Below the pieces are notes generated by a model. It did no database searches. It saw only the letters and a program-made list of their open reading frames with translations, and had not been told where the DNA came from. Positions 9,468-18,448 of a stretch of 64,000 nt of DNA are shown in pieces (the stretch's first letter is position 1; each line of letters starts with the position of its first letter). The position numbers were made by a program, and so were the translations under genes. The stretch is from Levilactobacillus mulengensis (GTDB lineage Bacteria > Bacillota > Bacilli > Lactobacillales > Lactobacillaceae): positions 151,931 to 215,930 of the forward strand of contig NZ_RHNW01000004.1 of NCBI RefSeq assembly GCF_003946045.1. The letters are read 5' to 3'.

Positions 9468-9504
9468 ACAAACCCGATTGGCGCAATCTACCAGTCGGGT
9501 TTGT
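9468..9504 (+). terminator. Intrinsic terminator of the Rrf2 gene
   Basis: ACAAACCCGATTGG pairs with CCAGTCGGGTTTGT, 6 bases after the stop codon. Confidence 0.85.
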
Positions 9505-9558
9505 TGTCTATTCTGTTGGGAGCTGAACCACGGTTAAGGGCGCGGTTCGATTGGGGGA

Positions 9559-9587
9559 AACTCACCTGAGGGGGGTGAGTTGTTTTT
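9559..9587 (+). terminator. Hairpin plus T-run
   Basis: AACTCACC (9559-9566) pairs with GGTGAGTT (9574-9581), followed by GTTTTT. It may be a second terminator on the plus strand. Confidence 0.5.
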
Positions 9588-9597
9588 GAGGGGCCGG

Positions 9598-9684
9598 TTA
9601 GTGTTTGGGGGAGGCTAGCCGGTTAAGAGGTAAGAGGGGGAAATGAGGTAGTCGTGCGCGTCAGTGTTTGGGGGAAGCTGGCCG
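9598..9684. repeat. Short direct repeat
   Basis: Two imperfect copies of about 24 bases, with the shared core AGTGTTTGGGGGA, start at 9598 and 9661. They lie just downstream of the small secreted protein gene. Role unknown. Confidence 0.5.
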
Positions 9685-9705
9685 TAGCGGACTAATCAGG
9701 CAAAA

Positions 9706-10002
9706 TTATTTGAGTTGGCTGTCATGGTGTTGTTGATCCAGATTCAACGCACTGGCATCAACGGCCGTTTGGACTTGGCTAGAAATTTGGCTGGACGTGA
9801 CGTGTTTGTGGAGCTTGATGGTCGTTGGCTGAATCTCGGGTTGGGCCTGTCGTTTCAAACTGATAGAGGTTTCTGCGACGGCCGGCGCGGGGGTCGACAC
9901 CTGGGTGGTTGCCGCGGAAGCGCCGGCAGACGTTGCCAACAGGGTCGTCACGGTCATGGCACCTAACATTACTTTCGTCATCATTGCTTTAATTTTACGC
10001 AT
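9706..10002 (-). CDS. Small secreted protein of unknown function
   Basis: The start is ATG at 10002, because GAGGAG lies 8 bases upstream; the GTG at 10011 overlaps that site. The 98-residue product begins MRKIKAMMTKVMLGAMTV and has a clear signal peptide. Cleavage is expected near SAGASAA. The mature part of about 65 residues is Gln/Ser/Thr/His-rich, with no cysteines and no anchor. No family is recognised. It stands alone, and its stop is followed by GC-poor intergenic sequence. Confidence 0.6.
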   Translation of the reverse strand: MRKIKAMMTKVMLGAMTVTTLLATSAGASAATTQVSTPAPAVAETSISLKRQAQPEIQPTTIKLHKHVTSSQISSQVQTAVDASALNLDQQHHDSQLK

Positions 10003-10183
10003 ATTACTCACTCCTCAAGTTTGTTGGTTTGGCGTATCGCTTTCGATGTATTAGTTATACCATCCGGGACGCCGAATCATCTTGAGGGCGGGATAAGCTT
10101 AACCTGTGAATTTCTTAGAATCGGTTTAGAAAGTGTTGAGAAATGGGTGTAAATGCTGGTGTATCAAGGTTTTACTGATTTAA

Positions 10184-10229
10184 AAAGCACACAAAATTCG
10201 TCTGAAATTGGCCGAATTTTGTGTGCTTT
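10184..10229. terminator. Perfect 17-bp inverted repeat, bidirectional terminator-like
   Basis: AAAGCACACAAAATTCG (10184-10200) is perfectly complementary to 10213-10229 across a 12-base loop, with T- and A-runs outside. It lies upstream of the small secreted gene and well downstream of the HxlR gene, so it would insulate the two. Confidence 0.7.
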
Positions 10230-10320
10230 AATTTTCTGTTCCGATTGATTTGAACTCTATGAGGCGAATATTGAAACGGTTATATTGATGAGAATGTATT
10301 TAATATTTGAGTCAGGGCCA

Positions 10321-10541
10321 CGTTTAGGGTTAAGCGGATGTAAGCCGAGAGGGCAGAGAAAATGGATTCAGCCGTGGGAATTCTCTTAGCGGTTCACCGC
10401 TTAGAGAATTGGTATCTTTGAGACATGGTCCACGGCTCAAAGTAAGCCAGAAGACCGCTCTACGGCTTCGGGCGTCCGCCCACAGCGTCCCGGTCCATTT
10501 TCTCTGCCCGGTAAGGCGCCAACAAAGCGCAACCCTAAACG
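10321..10541 (-). repeat. Type 1 clover-like palindromic element, reverse copy
   Basis: Perfect outer arms CGTTTAGGGTT (10321-10331) and AACCCTAAACG (10531-10541) flank a reverse-oriented element. Inside are AATTCTCTTAGCGG/CCGCTTAGAGAATT, CTTTGAG/CTCAAAG-type arms and a GAAGACCG..CTTCG hairpin. The right arm overlaps the last codons and stop of the HxlR gene. Confidence 0.85.
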
Positions 10542-10897
10542 TCGTCGCGGCTGAGAAGGGTGATCTCTTCGCCCGCAGCCTCGCGCCGGTCGATATTGTC
10601 CTCGCCCCAAACGCACAGCTCGTGCAGAATTCCCGACAGCGATTCGCCGTAGTCGGTCAATGAGTACTCAACTTTGGGCGGTACCTGTTTGTAAACGTGG
10701 CGGGCAACGATGTCCGCGTTTTCCAGCTCTCGAAGTTGTTGCGTCAGCATCTTTTGCGAAATCTGGGGAATGGCGCGAGCAAGTTCGCTAGTCCGCATGG
10801 TTTGATGGCGGAGGTGGCACAGAATAATGGATTTCCATTTACCACCGATGATCTCCATCGTGGCTTCGACGCCAATATGATAAGTTTTTGTGGGCAT
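10535..10897 (-). CDS. HxlR family winged-helix transcriptional regulator
   Basis: This 120-residue protein matches HxlR length and layout: a conserved N-terminal GGKWKSIILCHL, a winged helix including ISQKMLTQQLRELE, and VPPKVEYSLTDYGESL. HxlR proteins are MarR-like dimeric regulators that often respond to electrophiles or redox signals. AGGAGG precedes the ATG. It is divergent from an MFS transporter gene across 131 bases, the usual arrangement for a repressor and its efflux pump. Its stop codon lies inside the outer arm of a palindromic repeat. Confidence 0.88.
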   Translation of the reverse strand: MPTKTYHIGVEATMEIIGGKWKSIILCHLRHQTMRTSELARAIPQISQKMLTQQLRELENADIVARHVYKQVPPKVEYSLTDYGESLSGILHELCVWGEDNIDRREAAGEEITLLSRDDV

Positions 10898-11028
10898 GTT
10901 AAACGGCCTCCTGTCTAATAGTTACCTTTTGGTGGGTAGGGCACTTTAAAGTCGGTTCTTGTTCTCCGGTTGCTAACCAGTATAATCATTATTTATTACG
11001 TTAGCAAACGAAAAACGAGGAGGTCATT

Positions 11029-12234
11029 ATGACTAAGAAAATTTCACCAGCCATGACGTTATTGGCACTGGCTATCAGCGCATTCGCCATTGGCTCAACC
11101 GAATTTATCAGCGTGGGGTTGATGCCCCTGCTGATTCAAAGTTTCCACATTAGCATCGCTCAAGCCGGGTTAACGGTGTCCGTTTACGCGTTGGGCATCA
11201 TGATTGGGGCGCCATTGATGACGCTCCTGACCGGCCAAATCAACCGGCACACGTTGATGATCATTATTATGTTGTTATTTATCTTAGGTAATTTAGTCGC
11301 TGCCTTTGCACCGGCCTTCATCGTGCTCCTGGCAGGGCGGGTGATTGCGGCCTTGGCACACGGAATCTTCATGACCGTCGCTTCCGTGATTGCGGCGGAC
11401 GTGGTGGCGCCTTCTAAACGGGCGTCGGCAATCGCCGTGATGTTTACCGGTTTGACGGTGGCCACGGTGACCGGTGTGCCGCTGGGAACCATGATTGGCC
11501 AACTGGGCGGCTGGCGCTGGTCCTTCATCTTCATCAGTGTCATTGGGCTGATTGGCTTGGTGGCCGACTACGTGTTGGTGCCGCGCAACCTGCCATTGCC
11601 AAGTAAGGCAACGGCCCGGGGAATTCTCCGCGTGCTGGGCAACCCCCAAATTTTAGTAGCCCTGTTAGTGACGGCCTTAGGTTATGGCGGCACGTTCGTC
11701 GCTTATACCTACCTGTCCCCACTTTTGGAACAAAAGATGGGGTGGTCGGCTGGTGCCGTCGTCATCATTCTGGTCGTTTACGGCTTGATGGTAGCCATCG
11801 GCAATACCCTAGGTGGTCGTTGGGCCAACGCGAAACCATTGGCAGCGCTGCTGAAGATGTTCACGGGGCTGTTCGTGACATTATTAGTCTTGACGTTTAC
11901 CGCAAATAACCAATGGTTGGGCTTACTGACCGTGTTAGTGATGGGCTTCTTTGCCTTCATGAACGTGCCCGGCCTGCAGCTGTACATTGTTCAGCTAGCA
12001 GAAAAGCAAACGCCGAACGACATTACCATGGCCTCGGCCCTCAACATTTCTGCGTTCAACGTGGGGATTGCGTTGGGCTCCGGTATCGGTGGTCAGGTCA
12101 CGAGCCAATTTGGGTTGGGCTGGACGCCATTGTTTGGTGCCGGCATGGTGGCCTTGAGTATCGGTTTAACGCTGTTACTGATCCGGTTAGCCCGACCAGT
12201 GAAGCGGCTGATTCACAAGTTTAACGAATACTAA
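11029..12234 (+). CDS. MFS transporter (AraJ/YdhP-like drug or sugar efflux)
   Basis: This 401-residue protein has 12 predicted membrane helices. The N-terminal IGSTEFISVGLMPLL is a signature of the AraJ/SotB-like drug:H+ antiporter-1 subfamily, and the loop-5 region GVPLGTMIGQLGGWRWSF matches. It exports a small hydrophobic or sugar-like compound; the substrate is unknown. GAGGAGG is spaced well before the ATG. The divergent HxlR gene is probably its regulator. Confidence 0.85.
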   Translation: MTKKISPAMTLLALAISAFAIGSTEFISVGLMPLLIQSFHISIAQAGLTVSVYALGIMIGAPLMTLLTGQINRHTLMIIIMLLFILGNLVAAFAPAFIVLLAGRVIAALAHGIFMTVASVIAADVVAPSKRASAIAVMFTGLTVATVTGVPLGTMIGQLGGWRWSFIFISVIGLIGLVADYVLVPRNLPLPSKATARGILRVLGNPQILVALLVTALGYGGTFVAYTYLSPLLEQKMGWSAGAVVIILVVYGLMVAIGNTLGGRWANAKPLAALLKMFTGLFVTLLVLTFTANNQWLGLLTVLVMGFFAFMNVPGLQLYIVQLAEKQTPNDITMASALNISAFNVGIALGSGIGGQVTSQFGLGWTPLFGAGMVALSIGLTLLLIRLARPVKRLIHKFNEY

Positions 12235-12252
12235 ATAATAAGCAAAACAATT

Positions 12253-12297
12253 AAAGCCAACGCCAATCTTGTGGGATAAGATTGACGCTGGCTTTTT
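12253..12297 (+). terminator. Intrinsic terminator of the MFS gene
   Basis: AAAGCCAACGCCAATCTT pairs with AAGATTGACGCTGGCTTT, then T residues. Between this and the next promoter nothing else is recognised. Confidence 0.88.
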
Positions 12298-12461
12298 GCG
12301 CGTGTCACTGGCGCAATAGCCCGGAGAAAATTGGGGCCGTGATTAGCTGTGGCGTTAAAGGATTAAACCGCCAAATTTGTAATGGCAGTCGCGAAGAAAC
12401 TGGCGTGAAACTGTTTTTATAAGTGACGTTATATTTAAATAATTATAAAAGTTAACATTGA

Positions 12462-12490
12462 TTGTCATGAACTATCTCATCCTGTATAAT
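12462..12490 (+). promoter_or_regulatory. Promoter of the lectin/WxL gene
   Basis: TTGTCA (12462-12467) and TATAAT (12485-12490) have a 17-base spacer, about 60 bases before the ATG. Confidence 0.65.
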
Positions 12491-12550
12491 CCAAATTATG
12501 TTGGTTAATAGGCTTATATTTATTGGGAATCGGACTAGGGGGAGGATGAC

Positions 12551-14737
12551 ATGAAACGGTGGTTGATGGGGATAGTAGTGGGCCTAAGCCTACTATTGCC
12601 AATGATAAGTGGTCAGGCCAATGCGGACCTGGACCACGCGTTGGCAACGGCGCCACAGGGAGTGCCGTTGGATAATTTATTTTCGATGGCGGGGTCGGAT
12701 AACTTTACTAAGCTGATTGATTCTCCCTTGGTGCCGTCTTCAGTTGCCCAGATTACGGTGGATAATCCAGATAATAGGTTTGTCCAAGCTGGGGCTATCT
12801 GGTCTAAAACGGGGCTAGCCCGGATGAACAATCAATTTAATATGAATGCGGAAGAGCATATCGCGTTGTGGCTGTACTTTGGTAATAAAGGCCAGGAGGC
12901 TGGATCCGGCATGGCCTTTGTTTTGCAAAATTCGGACAGGAAGAGCCGGGCAGTTGCGGGAGCCAGTCAATCTTTAGGCGTGTGGGGGAATAATCGGAAC
13001 GGCCTCGGAGTTGGTTTAGTTGTCCAAACAGCTATTCAGAACAGTTGGGCATTGGAATTTGATAGCCATGTAAATAAGAATGATGCTGATAAAGATACCA
13101 GTAAGCCCACCAATAATCCCTCATTTTATGGAAAGAATGATGGATTTGATCTTGAAAAACCTGTCAATTCTGGGATGCACATTGCCAGTGGTTATCCGGG
13201 AGAGGCTGAAACCTATCATCAATTTGGAAGTGATAATCGCGCCTACTTCAGTATGAATCACAAACAACCCAAGATGGTGACGAATTTTGCGGACGGTCAG
13301 TGGCATCATTTGACCTTAGATTGGCAAGCGGATAAAAAGCAAATGACCTACCACTACAATGACCGTGATCCAGTGACCGGAATGGCACGGCGTGGGGTAG
13401 ATGTCGTGCAGGATACAGTGGCTGTTGACCCTATTAAGTTAGGTGCGACGGCAGAAAATGGAAATGTTTACTGGGGAATTACCGGGTCGACCAGTGGCTA
13501 TAAGAGTGAAAATGCCCTGGCAATGGTTGACAGTTCCGACAGTTTAGGAAAAATCACCCCGCACGCCACACTTTACAATTTGACGACTAAGCGACCGGTC
13601 CCGGCTGGTGGACGCGTAGCTGTGGGTGACCAGTTACGCTACCAGTATCAATTTGATTATGATGCCGCAACCAGTAATCAGGATATTCAGTCGTTGACGA
13701 TGAACCTGCCGTTACCGCAACCCCTGACCTGGACGGCTGGTGGGGTCAGTTATGATCGGGATGCCATTAGCGAACCATTTAGTCTGGCTGAATTGACGCA
13801 ACCTGAAATTAAAAAAGCCTGGAAGGAAACCCTGGATAAAAGCCGCAACCGGGTGACCGTTTCAGCGACTGGAACAGTCCCGGCGGTAAGTCATGAAACG
13901 ACTGTTCCAGCTGTGACGGCACGCTTTTACGGCCCTAATTACCAAACGCAGTTACCATTGCCCAGCTATCGGATTCAGCCAGGCGTGCAACTGAAGTTGG
14001 CTAATTTAGGCGATGTCACGCAACAGCTCGGCCATCACGAGGATGCGACGGTGCGGGTTCAGCTGACCAACAACGGCGAGCCCTTTGCGGTGGATGAGCT
14101 GGCGGGGTATCGGTTGCGGGCCAAAATGAATGGCCAGACCATTTCCATGACTGATTTAGCCGATCAATTAGTCGCGGGACAACCAGTTGGCACGGCCCAG
14201 TTAACCGTGAAATCAGCGCTCCTCAAGCCGGGGGACAATCAGCTGACCTTGCAGGCAGAAGACAAGGCGGATGCGCAGGTCCATTCCAATGAAATTCAGG
14301 TCAATTTGACGCGAGGGCCCGGAACATTAGGCTTTGCGGAGGTATCTCCCCAAGCGGACTTTGCGACCACGACCTTGACTGGAACGGCGCAACATATTCA
14401 ACGTAAGCCGGGCTGGCGGCTAACCGTGTTGGATGAGCGGGGACCGCAGCAGCGGTGGAAATTATTCGTGCAACAGCAGACGCCATTTCGGACTGCTTCC
14501 GGCCAACTATTAAGTGGCCACGTGATTTTTATGCGGGACCATGAGGAACAGCCGGTGGGTGATCAGAGCCAGGCGGCAGTGCTGGTTGCGGAAAAGACGA
14601 CGGCGAGTGACTCGGAACAGACCAGCGTGAGTGGGAGCTGGCAGGCGGACCAGGGGCCGCATATGCTCGTGAATAGTGATACGCTGGCGGGTAAGTACCA
14701 GGGTGTTCTGGAATGGCGTCTCCAAGACGCACCTTAA
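12551..14737 (+). CDS. Secreted L-type lectin domain protein with C-terminal WxL domain
   Basis: The product is 728 residues. A signal peptide ends near SGQANA (about residue 25). A legume-type (L-type) lectin domain covers about residues 40-320 (GSGMAFVLQN, NSWALEFDSHVNKN, HHLTLDW). Beta-rich segments follow. The C-terminal domain has the two WxL motifs (GWRLTV near residue 620, WKLFV near 636) and ends with YQGVLEWRLQDAP, as WxL proteins do. WxL domains attach non-covalently to peptidoglycan, so this is a surface glycan-binding protein. WxL genes usually sit with DUF916-type and other WxL genes; none is present here. The stop codon overlaps the arm of the following repeat. Confidence 0.85.
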   Translation: MKRWLMGIVVGLSLLLPMISGQANADLDHALATAPQGVPLDNLFSMAGSDNFTKLIDSPLVPSSVAQITVDNPDNRFVQAGAIWSKTGLARMNNQFNMNAEEHIALWLYFGNKGQEAGSGMAFVLQNSDRKSRAVAGASQSLGVWGNNRNGLGVGLVVQTAIQNSWALEFDSHVNKNDADKDTSKPTNNPSFYGKNDGFDLEKPVNSGMHIASGYPGEAETYHQFGSDNRAYFSMNHKQPKMVTNFADGQWHHLTLDWQADKKQMTYHYNDRDPVTGMARRGVDVVQDTVAVDPIKLGATAENGNVYWGITGSTSGYKSENALAMVDSSDSLGKITPHATLYNLTTKRPVPAGGRVAVGDQLRYQYQFDYDAATSNQDIQSLTMNLPLPQPLTWTAGGVSYDRDAISEPFSLAELTQPEIKKAWKETLDKSRNRVTVSATGTVPAVSHETTVPAVTARFYGPNYQTQLPLPSYRIQPGVQLKLANLGDVTQQLGHHEDATVRVQLTNNGEPFAVDELAGYRLRAKMNGQTISMTDLADQLVAGQPVGTAQLTVKSALLKPGDNQLTLQAEDKADAQVHSNEIQVNLTRGPGTLGFAEVSPQADFATTTLTGTAQHIQRKPGWRLTVLDERGPQQRWKLFVQQQTPFRTASGQLLSGHVIFMRDHEEQPVGDQSQAAVLVAEKTTASDSEQTSVSGSWQADQGPHMLVNSDTLAGKYQGVLEWRLQDAP

Positions 14738-14960
14738 ATTTGTCAATTAGCGTTTCCGTTCCCGACGGTAGGCTCAAGGTTCCCCGCTATGGGGTCGGTT
14801 CCGGCCTGAGAGGCGGTCCTCCATCTCGACTTTGAGCCAAGAATCGGTCTCAAAGGTCGACCCATGGTCTAAGCTGAGATAAACCCACTCAGCTAAGACC
14901 ATCGACACAGCTGGGAACCTTGGCCCACCTCTGGTCACTGACACGAATCGACAAATTTAA
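14734..14960 (+). repeat. Type 2 palindromic element, forward copy
   Basis: Outer arms TTAAATTTGTC (14734-14744) and GACAAATTTAA (14950-14960) are exactly complementary; the left arm contains the stop codon of the WxL gene. Inside are TCTCGACTTTGAGCC...GGTCTCAAAGGTCGA and GTCTTAGCTGAGT-type arms around 14870-14905. A CAAGGTTCCC / GGGAACCTTG stem encloses the hairpins. Confidence 0.85.
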
Positions 14961-14970
14961 AATTATTTGC

Positions 14971-15000
14971 AAAAAAAGGTTCCTGCCCATGGCAAGAACC
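14971..15000 (-). terminator. Intrinsic terminator of the TetR gene
   Basis: On the minus strand GGTTCTTGCC-ATG-GGCAGGAACC is followed by seven T residues. Confidence 0.88.
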
Positions 15001-15024
15001 CATAGAAACTGGAAGACCCAATGA

Positions 15025-15675
15025 CTAGGGCTGTAAAACTTTTTCCAGTTCGGCGACTAAATAGCCGGCTTCAACGTCATCGTCCCACGCCCGATTGGGG
15101 AAGAGGACGTACCGATCCAGGACGTAGCCGACAACGACGGCAATCATATAACGGAATATTTCGTTAAACGGCCAGTCAATAATGATTTTATTTTTTTGTA
15201 ACAACAAAATGGTATCTTTGAATGCGGCAATCAATTCCTGCCGGGCGGTCTCAATGAATTCGGTCCGCAACGTTTCGTTGTAAAGGAGTTCACTGAAAAA
15301 AACCTTGATGGCATCCTGGTTATTTGCCGCGAACGCCATACGGTTACGGACGAAGAAGTCCAGAAATTCATGGAGATTGGCAGCCGGGTGCGTCAACGTT
15401 TCGCGTTTGAACTCGGCTTCGACGTCGGGAATGATTTCGTGAATGATGGGCTCCAGGGCCGCCCGCAAGATGTTGGCCTTAGATTTAAAATGTTTGAACA
15501 TGGTCCCTTCGGACTGGTGCGCGGCTTCAGCAATCTGGCGCGTACTCGTGTTGGCATAACCCTGTTCGGCAAAAAGACGGATGCTGGCAATCAGCACGTC
15601 TTTTTGTTTTTGCGTTAGGTCTTCGTTGGCCTGAATGACGTCAGGAAATTCGTCTAAAATTTTCTTATTTGACAT
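15025..15675 (-). CDS. TetR/AcrR family transcriptional regulator
   Basis: This 216-residue protein has an N-terminal TetR helix-turn-helix at about residues 22-70 (IRLFAEQGYANTSTRQIAEAA, then EGTMFKHFKSKANIL) and an all-helical ligand-binding domain. AAAGGTGG precedes the ATG. It is transcribed alone and no obvious target gene is adjacent: repeats lie on both sides, the WxL gene is beyond, and a small membrane protein gene is upstream. Ligand and regulon are unknown. Confidence 0.88.
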   Translation of the reverse strand: MSNKKILDEFPDVIQANEDLTQKQKDVLIASIRLFAEQGYANTSTRQIAEAAHQSEGTMFKHFKSKANILRAALEPIIHEIIPDVEAEFKRETLTHPAANLHEFLDFFVRNRMAFAANNQDAIKVFFSELLYNETLRTEFIETARQELIAAFKDTILLLQKNKIIIDWPFNEIFRYMIAVVVGYVLDRYVLFPNRAWDDDVEAGYLVAELEKVLQP

Positions 15676-15734
15676 GAAAATACCACCTTTGGTTGAGTCA
15701 AATTTGTTTACGGTTAAAGCTGGTCGTTTTACTT

Positions 15735-15912
15735 GCCTCCGGGCTGGTGAAAATGGGCCGGAACGCGGTGGGCGCCGCCTGAAGCCAAAGGGCGGTCTTC
15801 AGGCTTACTTTGAGCCGGAAAAACACGTCTCAAAGATAGCAGTTGCCTAAGCGGGAAACCCGCCAAGGCAACTCCCACGGCTGAGCCCATTTTCACCAGC
15901 CCTGCGGCTAAC
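15735..15912 (+). repeat. Type 1 clover-like palindromic element, forward copy
   Basis: Outer stem GGGCTGGTGAAAATGGGC pairs with GCCCATTTTCACCAGCCC. Hairpins: CTGAAGCC/GGTCTTCAG, CTTTGAG/CTCAAAG, AGTTGCCTAAGCGGG/CCCGCCAAGGCAACT. Confidence 0.88.
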
Positions 15913-16074
15913 GGTAGATTTAATCGTTAATGTTCTGCTGTCGTTATGATTATCTGTGAACTAGTTTACACTTGAAAAGCCCGAGTTTAGAGTGGCTGAT
16001 GAGTGATGACACTCTGCGTACATGGCAACTCAAAAGATGAAGAAATCATTTTTCGGTGAAACTGGCGTGCGCGG

Positions 16075-16140
16075 TGTCAGTGACCAGAGCTGGGGGCCAT
16101 AGCAGCTAATCTTGAATTCGCCGCCGGGAACGGTACTAAC
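16075..16140 (-). repeat. Degenerate type 2 remnant
   Basis: Fragments GTCAGTGACCAGAG, GGGGGCCATAGCAG and CGCCGCCGGGAACGG match the ends of reverse-oriented type 2 copies elsewhere; the interior is missing. Confidence 0.6.
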
Positions 16141-16180
16141 ACAACCAGTTTAACCCGTTGAAAGCAGGAATACTAGAGCA

Positions 16181-16221
16181 AAAGAGCCGGTCTGTCTGTG
16201 TCCAGGACAGTCCGGCTCTTT
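16181..16221 (-). terminator. Intrinsic terminator of the small membrane protein gene
   Basis: AAAGAGCCGG (16181-16190) pairs with CCGGCTCTTT (16212-16221), with an inner CTGTC/GACAG extension; T residues follow on the minus strand. Confidence 0.8.
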
Positions 16222-16247
16222 GTGTCGTCAGGGGTGAAACGGGAAAT

Positions 16248-16517
16248 CTAAGCGTTGTGGGTTGACCCGACTTTGCGGTAAGCCAGGACTAACTGGATGA
16301 TGGCTAGGACCACGTTGACCCAGTTGACTGCGGTGAACCAGCCGACCAGAACGGCCACGCTAGCAGCACCGTAGAATACCCAGAAGCCTAGGATGATCGC
16401 AATCACGTTGATCCAACCGAACCATTTCATCAACTCCTGGTTATCCGTTGCAAAGCAAGTCCAAACGCCGTTAACAACTAACCAAATAGCAAGAATCCAA
16501 AAAATAGTGGTAAACAT
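16248..16517 (-). CDS. Small integral membrane protein, unknown function
   Basis: The start is ATG 16517, after GGAAAGGGG; an upstream in-frame ATG at 16553 has no ribosome binding site. The 89-residue product has three hydrophobic helices rich in Trp (FWILAIWLVVNGVW, VIAIILGFWVFY, VNVVLAIIQLVLAY) and a short polar tail with two His/Asn residues. No family is recognised. It is monocistronic, with its own terminator. Confidence 0.65.
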   Translation of the reverse strand: MFTTIFWILAIWLVVNGVWTCFATDNQELMKWFGWINVIAIILGFWVFYGAASVAVLVGWFTAVNWVNVVLAIIQLVLAYRKVGSTHNA

Positions 16518-16633
16518 GATTATAATCCCCTTTCCAAATCTTCGAGTGAGCACTTACTCGCCCTCAAGAACAACTTCAGTTTACCACCAATTTTTAAAAT
16601 GACAACCCTTTTGGCCAAAAATTTTAAGCAATG

Positions 16634-16683
16634 AAAAAGGCGACGCTGAATCCCTTAGAGTACCAGGGATGGCGTCGTCTTTC
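16634..16683 (-). terminator. Intrinsic terminator of the aldo/keto reductase gene
   Basis: GACGACGCCATCCCT pairs with AGGGATTCAGCGTCG on the minus strand, followed by CCTTTTTC. Confidence 0.8.
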
Positions 16684-16719
16684 TCAGTTGAAATTAATTT
16701 TTCGGTTTTAAAAATAAGT

Positions 16720-17670
16720 TTATGGCAGGTAGTTGCCGGCAGCAAAGTAGATGTCGTACCATTCCTGCTTCGTCAGGTTAACGTCGGCACCGGCCGCGCT
16801 ATCCTTGATGTGGTCAGGGTTCATGGTTCCCAGCAAGACTTGAATGTTGGCTGGGTGCCGGAGAATCCAGGCCGTGGCGATACCGTTCTTGGAAATGCCA
16901 TACTTGTCAGCGAGTTCTTGCAGCTTGGCGTTCAGTTCGGGGTACTTCGGATCGTTGATGAACATACCTTCGAACAGACCGTACTGGAAAGGTGACCAGG
17001 CTTGAATCGTGACGTGTTTGCGCCGTGAAAATTCAAGCAAACCGCCGTCGGTCACGGCTGGGGCGTCGTCCATGTTGACGCGCAACCCTTCCGTCACCAT
17101 TTGGGCGTGAGCGGCACCAAATTGCAGTTGGTTGAACATCAGCTTCTGGTCAACGACTTCCTGGACCATCAGGTATTGTTGCACGTTGAAGTTAGAAACC
17201 CCAAAGTGACGAACTTTTCCTGCTCGTTGCAGGGTATTGAAGGCGTCCGCGATTTCTGCGGGGTCCATCAGTGGGTCTGGCCGGTGCAGCAGGAAGGCGT
17301 CCAGGTAATCCAACCCCATCCGTTCCAAAATGCCATCGACAGCATCCAACAAGTGTTGCTTGGAGAAGTCGTAACGTTGGCCAAAGACCAAGCCATCGTG
17401 GCTACGACTTTGATCCAGCACGATGCCACCCTTGGATTGGATGTAGAAATCATCGCGGGAAAGGCCGGACTTAGCCAGCGCTTCTTTGAAAATCTTTTCG
17501 GATTGACCGTCGCCATAAATATCGGCGGAGTCAATGTAGGTAATGCCAGCTTCGTGCGCAGCTTGTAAAGCTTTAACGGCATCGTCAACGGAAAGTGTCG
17601 ACATGCGCATGATTCCCAGGGCAACGGCTGACGCTTGCCAGTCGGTCCCACCTAATTGCAGTTGTTTCAT
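16720..17670 (-). CDS. Aldo/keto reductase (YdhF-like)
   Basis: This 316-residue protein has a TIM-barrel AKR fold. The catalytic tetrad is visible: Asp47, Tyr52 (DSADIYGDG), Lys80 (IQSKGG) and His129 (FLLHRPDP). The closest recognisable relative is the E. coli YdhF type (GVSNFNVQQ, QAWSPFQYGLF). It would reduce carbonyl compounds with NAD(P)H; the physiological substrate is unknown. AAAGGAG precedes the ATG. The gene stands alone with its own terminator. Confidence 0.88.
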   Translation of the reverse strand: MKQLQLGGTDWQASAVALGIMRMSTLSVDDAVKALQAAHEAGITYIDSADIYGDGQSEKIFKEALAKSGLSRDDFYIQSKGGIVLDQSRSHDGLVFGQRYDFSKQHLLDAVDGILERMGLDYLDAFLLHRPDPLMDPAEIADAFNTLQRAGKVRHFGVSNFNVQQYLMVQEVVDQKLMFNQLQFGAAHAQMVTEGLRVNMDDAPAVTDGGLLEFSRRKHVTIQAWSPFQYGLFEGMFINDPKYPELNAKLQELADKYGISKNGIATAWILRHPANIQVLLGTMNPDHIKDSAAGADVNLTKQEWYDIYFAAGNYLP

Positions 17671-17792
17671 CGGAAAAACTCCTTTAATTGTAGAATAAAA
17701 GCTTACAGCTACTAGTGTACACGATTTTCGTCAAAAATTCGCGTGAGAGCCTTCCAGCACTTGGTTACGGGTGGACACTTGTCTTTGCTTTT

Positions 17793-17971
17793 CGCCTCCG
17801 GGCTGGTGAAAAATGGGCCGTGACGCTGTGGGCGCACGTCTGGAGCCGAAGGGCGGTCTCCAGACTTACTTTGAGCCGAAAAATCCGTCTCAAAGATAGC
17901 AGTTGCCTAAGCGGAGGACCCGCTAAGGCAACTCCCACGGCTTAGCCCATTTTCACCAGCCCTGCGGCTGA
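17793..17971 (+). repeat. Type 1 clover-like palindromic element, forward copy
   Basis: Outer stem GGGCTGGTGAAAAATGGGC/GCCCATTTTCACCAGCCC. Hairpins CTGGAGCC/GGTCTCCAG, CTTTGAG/CTCAAAG and AGTTGCCTAAGCGG/CCGCTAAGGCAACT. It is the first of three elements filling the 1.1-kb gap 17671-18769. Confidence 0.88.
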
Positions 17972-18059
17972 GACTTGTTCAGCCCGCAACTAGGTGCACG
18001 GCTCACGTCTATTTTTGTTTACGCCAGGTATTCGTGAGTGTTATTGGTCAATGTTGCTG

Positions 18060-18292
18060 GGGAGGTGGCTACTTTGCAAGGCGCCCTGCTGTGGAGTCGG
18101 TTCCAGCCAAAGGGCGGGCTTCCACCTCAACTTTGAGCCTGGGGTGCGGTCTCAAAGGTTGCCCCATGGTCTAAGCTGAGTGAGAAACCTCAGCTAAGAC
18201 CATCGACACAGCTGGTCACCTTGGCGCGCCTCTGGTCACTCCCACGACCGACCCAGTTTTCCCAGCCCTGCGGCTAAGACTGATTTGGCCCG
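18060..18292 (+). repeat. Type 2 element with a type 1-like right end
   Basis: The core matches type 2 (TTGCAAGGCGCCCTGC, ACTTTGAGCC...GGTCTCAAAG, ATGGTCTAAGCTGAG/CTCAGCTAAGACCAT, TGGTCACC). The far right end, CCCAGCCCTGCGGCTAAG, is that of type 1, so the element is a hybrid of both types. Confidence 0.75.
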
Positions 18293-18448
18293 CAGCGCGT
18301 GTGTGCCAACTCTTGGGCTATTTCTTGATATGTAATGTGTTGTGAGCACCTATTTGTTGACTTGTTTCGGAAAATTTGAAAGGTTATGGAGAGTTGCTGG
18401 TAGTTTGGGGGATTAACTGACTGACAGTTGACTGAAGAGTATCCTCGC

